Positions 8,317 to 16,184 of a stretch of DNA of 64,000 nucleotides are shown one piece after another. A program made the position numbers and the translations under genes. The first letter of the stretch is position 1. Every line of letters begins with the position of its first letter. The notes under the pieces are model-generated. The model saw only the letters and a program-made list of their open reading frames with translations. It did not search any database and was not told the origin of the DNA. This DNA comes from Pedobacter sp. R20-19 (lineage in GTDB: Bacteria > Bacteroidota > Bacteroidia > Sphingobacteriales > Sphingobacteriaceae), in assembly GCF_000708265.2 (NCBI RefSeq), contig NZ_JCKI01000006.1:274762-338761 (forward strand), written 5' to 3'.

Positions 8317-10017
8317 TTAAATGTTGTTTTTCTTTAATTCTTTTACGGCATAATCTGCTGCACGAGCAGTTAAAGCCATAAATGTCAATGATGGATTTTG
8401 GCACGCGATTGAAGGCATACAGGCACCGTCTGTTACAAACACGTTGTTAACTTCATGCATTTGATTCCATTTATTGAGAACTGAAGTTTTTGGATCATTA
8501 CCCATTCTTGCCGTTCCCATTTCATGGATTGCCATACCTGGATAACAACCAGCATCATAGGTTCTGATGTTTTTCATGCCTGCTTTTTCGAGCATTTCTG
8601 CAGCATCATTCATCATATCTACCCGCATTTTTTTCTCATTTTCTTTGTACTCGCAATCAATTGCCAATACTGGCTGGCCCCATTTATCTTTTTTGGTTTT
8701 ATCAATGTAAACCTTGTTTTCGTAGTAAGGTAACATTTCTCCAAAACCACCAAGACCCATGGTCCAGTTTCCTGGCTTGGTCATTTTTTCTTTCAAGCCA
8801 GAACCAAATGATAATTCGGCTACATCGCTTTGCCAGTTTGATCTGCTTGCACCACCCTGATAACCAAAACCACGAAGGTAATCACGTTTGTCATTTCCAA
8901 CGTTTTGGTATCGAGGTACGTAAATGCCGTTTGCACGACGTCCGTAGGTGTATCGGTCATCAAAACCTTCAGCATCTCCGGATGCTCCGCAACGGAAATG
9001 GTGATCCATTAAGTTATGACCCAATTGTCCACTGCCATTACCTAATCCATTTGGATGCGCATCAGATGTAGAGTTTAATAGAATAAATGTAGAACCTAAA
9101 GTGGAGCCGTTTACAAAAATAATTTTGGCATAAAACTCCATTGTTTTATTGGTTTCAGCATCAATTACCATTACACCTTTTGCTTTTTTAGTATCCTTAT
9201 CGTAAATAATATGGTTTACAATAGAATATGGCCTTAACGTTAAACGTTTAGTTGCCATTGCCGCAGGTAGGGTAGAAGATTGTGTACTGAAGTATGCTCC
9301 GAACGGACAACCACGGCTACATAAGTTACGGTATTGACAGTTACCACGACCTTTGTGAGGAACTGTTAAATTAGCCACACGGCCAATCATCATGATTCGC
9401 TCTCTTTTGTAGTGCTCTTCAATCCGGGCTTTTACAGATTTTTCAACAATGTTCAAATCCATTGGAGGTAAAAATTCCCCATCTGGGCAGGTCGACCAGT
9501 TTTCTTTCGAACCACTAATTCCTGCAAAACGCTCTGCATAATCATACCATGGAGAAAGTTCTTTGTAACGAATCGGCCAATCACTACCGTGTCCGTCTTT
9601 TGCATTGTCTTCAAAGTTATGATCACTTAAGCGGTAACTTTGACGGCCCCACATTAAAGACTTACCTCCAACATGAAAACCACGATACCAGTCGAAACGT
9701 TTATCTTCGGTATATGGACATTCCAAATCGTTTACCCACCATTTTTCATTGGCTTCGCTATACGGATAATCTCTTTTTTGTACAGGGTGTGTACGTTTTT
9801 GTTCTTCTGTTAGTTTACCGGCATGTTCAAAATCCCATGGGTTTTTCATGGCAGTTTCATAACCTGTAATGTGCTCAATGTTCATTCCTCTTTCGAGCAT
9901 AAGTACGCGTAAGCCCTTCTCAGTAAGTTCTTTTGCAGCCCAGCCGCCACTAATCCCCGATCCTATAACAATAGCATCGTAAGTATTTTCTGCTTTTAAA
10001 TTTGTATTTAAATTCAT
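8317..10017 (-). CDS. GMC-family FAD-dependent sugar dehydrogenase, catalytic subunit
   Basis: A 566-residue glucose-methanol-choline oxidoreductase. The FAD dinucleotide-binding motif VIGSGISGGW is near residue 17. A cysteine cluster (CQYRNLCSRGCPFGAY, near residue 227) is typical of the dehydrogenase branch related to gluconate 2-dehydrogenase and glucoside 3-dehydrogenase. The C-terminus has HEMGTARMG with the catalytic-site histidine and NPSLTFMALTARAADY. It lacks its own signal peptide. The preceding gene encodes a Tat-exported small subunit that could carry it across the membrane, as known for this enzyme type. Glycoside 3-oxidation is inferred from the DUF1080 and cytochrome c neighbours. 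Confidence 0.9.
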   Translation of the reverse strand: MNLNTNLKAENTYDAIVIGSGISGGWAAKELTEKGLRVLMLERGMNIEHITGYETAMKNPWDFEHAGKLTEEQKRTHPVQKRDYPYSEANEKWWVNDLECPYTEDKRFDWYRGFHVGGKSLMWGRQSYRLSDHNFEDNAKDGHGSDWPIRYKELSPWYDYAERFAGISGSKENWSTCPDGEFLPPMDLNIVEKSVKARIEEHYKRERIMMIGRVANLTVPHKGRGNCQYRNLCSRGCPFGAYFSTQSSTLPAAMATKRLTLRPYSIVNHIIYDKDTKKAKGVMVIDAETNKTMEFYAKIIFVNGSTLGSTFILLNSTSDAHPNGLGNGSGQLGHNLMDHHFRCGASGDAEGFDDRYTYGRRANGIYVPRYQNVGNDKRDYLRGFGYQGGASRSNWQSDVAELSFGSGLKEKMTKPGNWTMGLGGFGEMLPYYENKVYIDKTKKDKWGQPVLAIDCEYKENEKKMRVDMMNDAAEMLEKAGMKNIRTYDAGCYPGMAIHEMGTARMGNDPKTSVLNKWNQMHEVNNVFVTDGACMPSIACQNPSLTFMALTARAADYAVKELKKNNI

Positions 10018-10043
10018 GATGTTTTGTAGTTGTGATTTAGAAA

Positions 10044-10628
10044 TTAGGTTGCCCAGGATTTTTGTCCAGGTTTTAGCTTGGTGTTGCCATCAAATCTGCC
10101 GGGAACAAGAACATATTCCCGTGCTTTGGTGCATCCAATTTCTGAAGAATAGTAGCCCAATAAGGTAAGGTCTCTTGCAGTAACAAAAAAGTAAACCAGA
10201 TCTTTATTTTCTTCTGATTTGGTGTCTTTTTGCGCAATAGACATCAGCCTTAAATCCACCATTAATTTGGTTCGCTCCGGAACGGTTAAGGAGACGTAGT
10301 TTTTCTTATAATCTTGCATTGACTTATCCTGAAGTTGTTTAAACCCTCTTGCAAATGAGGTTTGCATTTCTTTTGGATAACAGTCTTGCATCATCATAGG
10401 AATGAATTTGCCTAACCCAGCCGCTTTAGCGCCTGCGGATGATTTTGTTGTAGGAACAATAATGTCGGCAAATTCGGCGAAAATTTTTTGATCCTGTACA
10501 GAAAAAGAAACAAAATTCTTTTCATTTTCAGGAAGCGTAAAACTTTCAAATAAAACGCCCATTGTGCTTGCTGAGATGGCTCCTCCCAGTAAAAATGCAA
10601 CGTTTTTGAGTGCTTCTCTTCTATGCAT
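10044..10628 (-). CDS. Gluconate 2-dehydrogenase subunit 3-family protein
   Basis: A 194-residue protein with a twin-arginine-type leader (HRREALKNVAFLLGG, then a hydrophobic stretch). It matches the subunit-3 family that accompanies GMC dehydrogenases: FAEFADIIVPTTKSSAGAKA near residue 50 and YYSSEIGCTKAREY near residue 160. It probably exports and stabilises the catalytic subunit whose gene starts 26 nt downstream. It is the first gene of the ten-gene operon, so control of the whole pathway should lie in the 495-nt region upstream of it. Confidence 0.88.
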   Translation of the reverse strand: MHRREALKNVAFLLGGAISASTMGVLFESFTLPENEKNFVSFSVQDQKIFAEFADIIVPTTKSSAGAKAAGLGKFIPMMMQDCYPKEMQTSFARGFKQLQDKSMQDYKKNYVSLTVPERTKLMVDLRLMSIAQKDTKSEENKDLVYFFVTARDLTLLGYYSSEIGCTKAREYVLVPGRFDGNTKLKPGQKSWAT

Positions 10629-11097
10629 TGTTTTGTTATATTTATATATTGGTTATGTTTGCGTTGAATAAGTAATATTAGAAAAAAAAGGCATAATAAT
10701 CAAATGCCAAATCTTTAAATTAGGCATAATCAATGCGATTGTTACTAAGTAGAATTGTTCTAAATAAGATTTAAATTACCGTCTTAAGCACGTTTATTAT
10801 TGGTTTTTAATTGTCGATTACTTCGTGTACAAACTACATTAACTCGGTGTAAATCTGTTTTTTACTCGTGAGTGCCCCCTATGCTAGTGTGAGGCTATTT
10901 TTAATACATCAATAGCATTTTCATTCGTTACTTCATCAAAGAGACATCGGTTTAAACTTATAGTTTTATTCCCATTATCTTTACATGTTAAATAGCTCCT
11001 GCTATTTTTATCTTATCTCTAATGTTAAAAAAAATAAAAATTATTTCAATGATGGTCTTGATTGTAAATAATTTATAGCCCATTTGTCTCATTTTTT
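10629..11097. other. Divergent intergenic region of the oxidoreductase operon
   Basis: No gene is visible on either strand. The first 110 nt before the operon hold two related dyads: GGCAT-n9-ATGCC at 10690-10708 and GGCAT-n5-ATGCG at 10723-10737, within a direct repeat of AGGCATAAT. These are candidate operators. I find no perfect TAnnTTTG box for the minus-strand operon. The rest is plain AT-rich sequence up to the plus-strand promoter at 11098. Confidence 0.45.
10689..10737. promoter_or_regulatory. Paired GGCAT dyads, candidate operator
   Basis: Two copies of AGGCATAAT, 33 bp apart, each opening a short palindrome (GGCAT...ATGCC and GGCAT...ATGCG). They lie 61-109 bp upstream of the first gene of the sugar oxidation operon. 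Binding by a regulator is only an inference; no regulator gene is adjacent. Confidence 0.35.
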
Positions 11098-11105
11098 TAC
11101 CTTTG
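11098..11105 (+). promoter_or_regulatory. Bacteroidota -7 box TACCTTTG
   Basis: A perfect TAnnTTTG box. It ends 18 nt before the ATG at 11124, leaving a leader of about a dozen A-rich bases. It overlaps the alternative TTG start at 11103, which argues for the ATG at 11124. Confidence 0.65.
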
Positions 11106-11123
11106 CACATTCTCAAAAAAAAT

Positions 11124-12071
11124 ATGCAGGAAAAAATTATTGTTTTAGGCTCTAACGGGCAAATTGGTACGGAGCTGGTAACCATGTTACGTAAAATATA
11201 TGGCGATGATCATGTAGTAGCCTGCGATATTCGCAGACCTGATTATGATATTAAAAACTCTGCTCCATTTGAGTTCGTAAATGTGCTGGATAAGGAGATG
11301 ATTAATGGTATTTTTAAAAAGTATAAGCCTACGCAAGTTTATCTTTTAGCTGCATTACTTTCCGCAACAGGAGAGCAGAATCCTAAATTAGCCTGGGATT
11401 TAAACATGAATGGTCTTTTGAACGTATTGGATTTGGCACTGGAATATCATGTAGCTAAAGTTTACTGGCCAAGCTCAATTGCCGTTTTCGGACCAAATTC
11501 TCCCAAAGACAGTACTTCACAATATTGCGTGATGGATCCAAACACGGTTTATGGTATTAGTAAGCTTGCGGGTGAGCGTTGGTGTGAGTATTACAATCAA
11601 AAATATGGTTTAGATGTACGCAGTATTCGCTATCCTGGATTAATTAGCTGGAAGGCCGCCCCAGGTGGTGGTACAACAGATTATGCCATTCATATTTTTC
11701 ATGAGGCTTTAAAAAAGGGCAGTTATCAAAGCTTTTTAAGTGCTGAAACGGAACTCCCGATGATGTATATGGATGATGCCATCCGCGGCACTATTGAACT
11801 GATGGATGCTCCTGCTGATCAGATTTCGGTACGCAGTAGCTATAATTTTAGTGGTGTAAGTTTTACTCCAGAGGTTTTAGCTACTGAAATCAGAAAACAT
11901 ATTCCTAATTTTACCCTAACTTACGCAGATAATGATCCCCGCCAGCAAATTGCAAACAGCTGGCCACGTTCAATTGATGATCATTTCGCAGCGAACGATT
12001 GGGGATGGAAACCAGAATTTGATCTAGCAAAATTGACGACAGATATGTTAAATAATTTAAAGAAAAGCTAA
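11124..12071 (+). CDS. SDR-type L-threonine 3-dehydrogenase
   Basis: A 315-residue short-chain dehydrogenase. The NAD-binding motif GSNGQIG is at residues 9-15. YGISK supplies the catalytic Tyr and Lys, with PSSIAVFGP before it. The sequence resembles the epimerase-like threonine dehydrogenases of Bacteroidota (PNTVYGISK, RYPGLISW, MYMDDAIRGTI). These convert L-threonine to 2-amino-3-ketobutyrate, the substrate of the kbl product encoded at 31937. I chose the ATG at 11124 because a promoter box covers the more upstream TTG. Confidence 0.88.
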   Translation: MQEKIIVLGSNGQIGTELVTMLRKIYGDDHVVACDIRRPDYDIKNSAPFEFVNVLDKEMINGIFKKYKPTQVYLLAALLSATGEQNPKLAWDLNMNGLLNVLDLALEYHVAKVYWPSSIAVFGPNSPKDSTSQYCVMDPNTVYGISKLAGERWCEYYNQKYGLDVRSIRYPGLISWKAAPGGGTTDYAIHIFHEALKKGSYQSFLSAETELPMMYMDDAIRGTIELMDAPADQISVRSSYNFSGVSFTPEVLATEIRKHIPNFTLTYADNDPRQQIANSWPRSIDDHFAANDWGWKPEFDLAKLTTDMLNNLKKS

Positions 12072-12230
12072 GAAAGCAGAGCTGAAAGGCTAAAGCTGAA
12101 AGACCAAAGAGCAAAGCTGAAAGACTAAAGTAAGGAATAAGTCGAAAAATAAATAATTAGGTTGAGGGTTGAAGGAGTAGGATTTATCTTATCGTCTTGA
12201 TACTTGAGACTAAATACTTGATACTATAAA
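12072..12230. repeat. Degenerate tandem CTGAAAGACTAAAG spacer
   Basis: From 12072 to about 12135 the sequence is built of near-repeats of GCTGAAAGACTAAA. The 18-mer aaagctgaaagactaaag also occurs on the other strand in the spacer at 53440-53545. The following part contains TACTTGA twice before the yebC start. No gene or clear promoter box is seen. Confidence 0.65.
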
Positions 12231-12959
12231 ATGGGAAGAGCATTCGAATTTAGAAAAGAAAGAAAATTTAAGCGTTGGGCCAAAATGGCGGTTCAGTTTA
12301 CGCGTATTGGAAAAGATATTGTAATGGCCGTTAAGGAATCTGGACCTCATCCGGAAACCAACTCTCGCTTACGTACAGCGATGCAAAATGCCAAGGCAGT
12401 AAATATGCCAAAAGATAGGGTGGAAGCAGCAATTAAGCGTGCATCTGATAAGTCTATGGCTAACTATGAGGAAATTGTATATGAAGGTTATGCGCCTCAC
12501 GGTGTTGCGGTTTTAATTGAAACTGCTACCGACAATACTAACAGAACCGTAGCCAATGTTCGCAGTTATTTTAATAAAACTGATGGATCTTTAGGTAAAA
12601 CCGGATCTTTGGATTTTGTGTTTAACCGAAAATCTGTTTTTCGTTTTACACCAGCTGAAGGTTTAGATTTGGAAGAGCTAGAATTTGAATTGATTGATGC
12701 AGGTTTAGAGGAACTTTATGTAGAAGCTGATGAGGAAGGAAATGACGTTGCAGTTGCACAGGGTGCTTTTGAAAACTTTGGTCCTTTACAAAAAGCTTTG
12801 GAAGAAAAAGGCATTGAGCTGAAAAGTTCAAAATTGGAGCGAATTGCTTTATCGCATCACGAAGTTACTGAAGAACAAGCTGCTGATGTCTTAAAACTGA
12901 TTGATAAGTTAGAAGAGGATGATGACGTTCAGGCGGTTTACCATAATATGGCTGATTAA
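12231..12959 (+). CDS. yebC: YebC/PmpR-family protein
   Basis: A 242-residue member of the YebC family, of normal length. The N-terminal block MGRAFEFRKERKFKRWAKM, then PETNSRLRTAMQNAKA and MPKDRVEAAIKRA, are the conserved family marks. The acidic middle domain contains YEGYAPHGVAVLIE and DNTNRTVANVRSYF. The family acts in the cytoplasm as DNA-binding transcriptional regulators or, for some members, as translation factors that relieve ribosome stalling. The gene stands alone and ends just before a bidirectional hairpin. Confidence 0.92.
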   Translation: MGRAFEFRKERKFKRWAKMAVQFTRIGKDIVMAVKESGPHPETNSRLRTAMQNAKAVNMPKDRVEAAIKRASDKSMANYEEIVYEGYAPHGVAVLIETATDNTNRTVANVRSYFNKTDGSLGKTGSLDFVFNRKSVFRFTPAEGLDLEELEFELIDAGLEELYVEADEEGNDVAVAQGAFENFGPLQKALEEKGIELKSSKLERIALSHHEVTEEQAADVLKLIDKLEEDDDVQAVYHNMAD

Positions 12960-12972
12960 TAATTAATTATTA

Positions 12973-13004
12973 AGGCCTTATAGGTTTTTAAAACCTGTAA
13001 GGTC
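12973..13004. terminator. Bidirectional terminator hairpin
   Basis: AGGCCTTATAGGTTTT and AAAACCTGTAAGGTCT form an imperfect stem (14 of 16 pairs) with almost no loop. It lies between the ends of the convergent yebC and esterase genes. Confidence 0.6.
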
Positions 13005-13011
13005 TATTTAT

Positions 13012-13791
13012 TTATCTCTTATGCCCAAATAACCAGGGCAATAAACCTGGCTCTGCGAATGCACTATCCCAACTGTTATGGTTATCATTAGGATAAAGTG
13101 TAAATTTAACTTCATCTCCAACGGTTTTAAGCCTTTCGGCTATGGCCATAGAAAATGCCGGATCTACAATATCATCCTTTCCGCCATGAAAAATCCATAG
13201 GGGAACAGTTTGGTATTTTTTAATGTTATTGGTATTGTCTCCACCACAGATCGCAAATGCGGCCGCAAAAGTTTTACGCTGTCTCCTGAGCAATTCATAA
13301 GTACCCATTCCACCCATTGAAAGGCCCCCTACATAAACCTGCTGCTTATCTACGAATGGTTTTTTAAGGAAGTCTTTAACCATTCCCTGTAGGGCATGCA
13401 TTGCTTTAGTCGGTTTACCACCTTCTACAAAACTAAAATTTCTCTTCCCTTTGGTATTGGTAGTAATATTTACATTTGCCCAATAACTTTCTACAGCACA
13501 TTGGGGAAAAACGACTATGGCTGGGAAATTTTGTCTCACCTCATCTTTAAGAAATAATGTGGCACCATGGGTTAACTGTTTTTCATTATCCTTTCCACTT
13601 TCGCCCCGGCCGTGCAACACGAATACTATTGGATATTTTTGTGTGGGATTAAAGTTTTCAGGGAAGAGTATTCTATAATAAATGGAATCACTTCTTTTAA
13701 TAAAACTTCCGTAATCATATTTTTTGAGATCCTGGGCATTTAAAAACGTAAAGCTGAAAAATAAAAAAACGGATAGCACAATCTTTTTCAT
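13012..13791 (-). CDS. Secreted alpha/beta-hydrolase (esterase/peptidase-like)
   Basis: A 259-residue protein with a signal peptide to about residue 19. The alpha/beta-hydrolase fold shows FVLHGRGESG (oxyanion region), the nucleophile elbow GLSMGGMG, the acid strand IFHGGKDDIVDP and a late histidine in NDNHNSWDSAF. This is the PHB depolymerase/prolyl oligopeptidase-like carboxylesterase group found in polysaccharide loci. It may remove ester groups from glycans. It has its own promoter box just before the start codon and follows the GH3 gene across a terminator. Confidence 0.85.
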   Translation of the reverse strand: MKKIVLSVFLFFSFTFLNAQDLKKYDYGSFIKRSDSIYYRILFPENFNPTQKYPIVFVLHGRGESGKDNEKQLTHGATLFLKDEVRQNFPAIVVFPQCAVESYWANVNITTNTKGKRNFSFVEGGKPTKAMHALQGMVKDFLKKPFVDKQQVYVGGLSMGGMGTYELLRRQRKTFAAAFAICGGDNTNNIKKYQTVPLWIFHGGKDDIVDPAFSMAIAERLKTVGDEVKFTLYPNDNHNSWDSAFAEPGLLPWLFGHKR

Positions 13792-13795
13792 TTGA

Positions 13796-13803
13796 CAAAA
13801 ATA
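13796..13803 (-). promoter_or_regulatory. -7 box TATTTTTG next to the esterase start
   Basis: A perfect TAnnTTTG box on the minus strand, ending 4 nt before the ATG at 13791. A TTG 20 nt upstream (13824-13826) can be the -33 element and lies in the loop of the terminator at 13807-13839. The spacing predicts a transcript that starts at or near the A of the ATG. Confidence 0.6.
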
Positions 13804-13806
13804 AAA

Positions 13807-13839
13807 AAACCCTGACCATTTTGCAATGGGTCAGGGTTT
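13807..13839 (-). terminator. Rho-independent terminator of the GH3 gene
   Basis: An 11-bp perfect stem (AAACCCTGACC at 13807-13817 and its complement at 13829-13839), followed on the minus strand by a T run. It is 19 nt downstream of the beta-glucosidase stop. Confidence 0.85.
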
Positions 13840-13857
13840 AGTAAGCATTTGATTTCT

Positions 13858-16155
13858 TTATTTTAATGTAAAGGCAGCCTCTTTTACATCCCTTGAATTG
13901 GTGCCGATAAACACCTGAAAATCTCCAGGTTCAGCAACAAATTTTAGTTCTGAATTGTAAAACTTAAGGTCATTTTCTGAGATATTGAAACTGATGGTTT
14001 TGCTTTCTCCAGCTTTCAGACTCACCTTTTGGAAACCTTTTAATTCTTTAACCGGGCGGGTAATGCTACCCACCAAATCGCGGATGTACAATTGAACTAC
14101 TTCTTTTCCGTCGTATTTACCGGTATTACTTAAGGTAACTGATGCGGTGATCGATTTTCCTTTTGTTAAAGTATTAGCACTCAATTTAACATCACTATAA
14201 TTAAAATTAGTGTAGCTTAAACCAAAACCAAATGGATATAATGGATCGTTACTTACATCTAAATAATTTGATCGGAATTTCTCAAACCATTTACCTTCTG
14301 CCAACGGGCGACCAGTGTTTTTATGGGCGTAATATAACGGCACCTGACCAACGTTTTGAGGAAATGTAGTACTCAATTTTCCCGAAGGGTTAACTTTTCC
14401 GAACAATACATCGGCAATTGAATTGCCAGCTTCACTTCCCGGGAACCACACATTTAAGATGGCAGGAATATTTTCCTCTTCCCATTTCAATGCCAGTGGG
14501 CGGCCAGTGAACAGCACCAAAACAATCGGTTTTCCTGTTTTGGCTAAGGCTTTAAGTAAGTTCTTTTGTGTTTCCGGAATTTGGATATCCGTAACACTAC
14601 TGCTTTCCCCTGTAAATTCAGAACCTTCGCCAAGAGTGGCAACAATGACATCAGATTTTTCTGCAACTTTTAAAGCTTCTTTTATCATGTCTTCTTCACT
14701 GCGCTGATCACGTTTATAGGTAGGATTGTGAACATTTACATAGCGATGTTCCATAGCTGAATCGGCCAGAAAATTAGAACCACGAGCGGTTAAAATCTTG
14801 GCATCGTTGCCTAAAGCATTTTTTAATCCTTGTAATACGGTAACAGACTTATCAAACAAGGCAGCAACGCTCCAGGTTCCATACATATTCGCCGTATTAT
14901 CTGCCAGTGGACCAATTAAACCAATGGTGCCTGATTTTTTTAGTGGCAAAATGCTGTTGTTATTTTTAAGTAACACAAAGCTTTCAGCCGAGATTTCACG
15001 TGCTACCTGACGGTTTTCTGCATTAAACACCTCTTTTTCTGCTCTTTCTGTACTTAAGAACTTATAAGGATCGGTAAATAAACCTAATTTATATTTTGCC
15101 TGAAGAATTAAACGGCAGGCCCTGTTAATTTCATTAATGCTAACTTTTTTCTCTGCCAATGATTTCTTTAATGTGCCAAGAAAACCTTCACCAACCATAT
15201 CCATATCAATGCCAGCGTTCATGGCCAATGCTGATACGGTTTGCAAATCGCCCATACCATGTGCGATCATTTCCGGAATTCCGGTATAATCGGTCACTAC
15301 GAAACCTTTGAAACCCCATTGGTTACGCAAAACATCCGTCATTAACCATTTGCTTCCAGTAGCAGGGATGCCATCAACTTCGTTAAATGAAGCCATGATG
15401 CTTGCTGCACCAGCATCTACAGCGGCTTTATAAGGCGGGAAATATTCATTATACATCCTTACTTTGCTCATATCGGTGGTATTGTAATCTCTACCGGCCT
15501 CAGCTGCTCCATATAAGGCGTAGTGCTTTACACAAGCTAAAATTTCATTGTTGGCTTGTAATCTACCCTGATAACCTTTTACCATGGCCGTTGCAATTTT
15601 TGAACCGAGGTAAGGATCTTCTCCGCTACCTTCTGAAATTCTACCCCAGCGCGGATCGCGGGAAATATCTACCATAGGGGAGAAGGTCCAGTTGATACCG
15701 CTTGCACTTGCCTCAATCGCCGCAACTCTAGCTGATTTTTGAACCAGATCCATATCCCAGATGCAACTTACACCCAATGGAATCGGGAAAACAGTATTAT
15801 AACCATGAATTACATCCATACCAAAAAGTAGTGGAATTTTCATTCTGCTTTTTTCTACTGCAACCTTTTGTACGGCTTTGATTTTCTCTACACCTTTAAT
15901 GTTGAACAAACCGCCAACTTGCCCTGCTTCGATTTTCTTGCCGATGTCGCTGCTGTTGGCTTGTCCGGTGGTAATATCTCCAGAACTGGGTAAATTCAGC
16001 TGACCAATCTTTTCATCGACCGTCATTTTAGCCATAAGGTTGCTGATGAAGATGTTCATCTTTGCCTCTTCGGACGATACTATTTTTTTGTTTTGTGCTG
16101 ATGCGTTCAGTGCAAAGGATGTTAATAAAATAATCAGGATTTTCGCTCTATTCAT
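13858..16155 (-). CDS. bglX: Periplasmic beta-glucosidase, GH3
   Basis: A 765-residue glycoside hydrolase family 3 enzyme of normal BglX length. A signal peptide ends near residue 20. The N-terminal barrel has VDISRDPRWGRISEGSGEDP and the nucleophile motif FVVTDYTG. The second domain carries GEGSEFTGESSSV with the acid/base candidate, and a C-terminal fibronectin III-like domain covers about residues 660-755. It removes terminal beta-linked glucose from oligosaccharides in the periplasm. Its partners in this locus, a GH144/glucoamylase-family lipoprotein and SusC/SusD, point to beta-glucan oligosaccharides. Confidence 0.93.
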   Translation of the reverse strand: MNRAKILIILLTSFALNASAQNKKIVSSEEAKMNIFISNLMAKMTVDEKIGQLNLPSSGDITTGQANSSDIGKKIEAGQVGGLFNIKGVEKIKAVQKVAVEKSRMKIPLLFGMDVIHGYNTVFPIPLGVSCIWDMDLVQKSARVAAIEASASGINWTFSPMVDISRDPRWGRISEGSGEDPYLGSKIATAMVKGYQGRLQANNEILACVKHYALYGAAEAGRDYNTTDMSKVRMYNEYFPPYKAAVDAGAASIMASFNEVDGIPATGSKWLMTDVLRNQWGFKGFVVTDYTGIPEMIAHGMGDLQTVSALAMNAGIDMDMVGEGFLGTLKKSLAEKKVSINEINRACRLILQAKYKLGLFTDPYKFLSTERAEKEVFNAENRQVAREISAESFVLLKNNNSILPLKKSGTIGLIGPLADNTANMYGTWSVAALFDKSVTVLQGLKNALGNDAKILTARGSNFLADSAMEHRYVNVHNPTYKRDQRSEEDMIKEALKVAEKSDVIVATLGEGSEFTGESSSVTDIQIPETQKNLLKALAKTGKPIVLVLFTGRPLALKWEEENIPAILNVWFPGSEAGNSIADVLFGKVNPSGKLSTTFPQNVGQVPLYYAHKNTGRPLAEGKWFEKFRSNYLDVSNDPLYPFGFGLSYTNFNYSDVKLSANTLTKGKSITASVTLSNTGKYDGKEVVQLYIRDLVGSITRPVKELKGFQKVSLKAGESKTISFNISENDLKFYNSELKFVAEPGDFQVFIGTNSRDVKEAAFTLK

Positions 16156-16184
16156 TATATGTGTGTTTTTATTCTTTTAAAATT

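Noticed and set aside
8661..9071. A 136-codon open frame on the plus strand
   Set aside because: Antisense to the GMC oxidoreductase gene, His-rich and without family features.
11103..11123. TTG start adding seven residues to the threonine dehydrogenase
   Set aside because: The codon lies within a perfect TAnnTTTG promoter box, and the family starts at the ATG.
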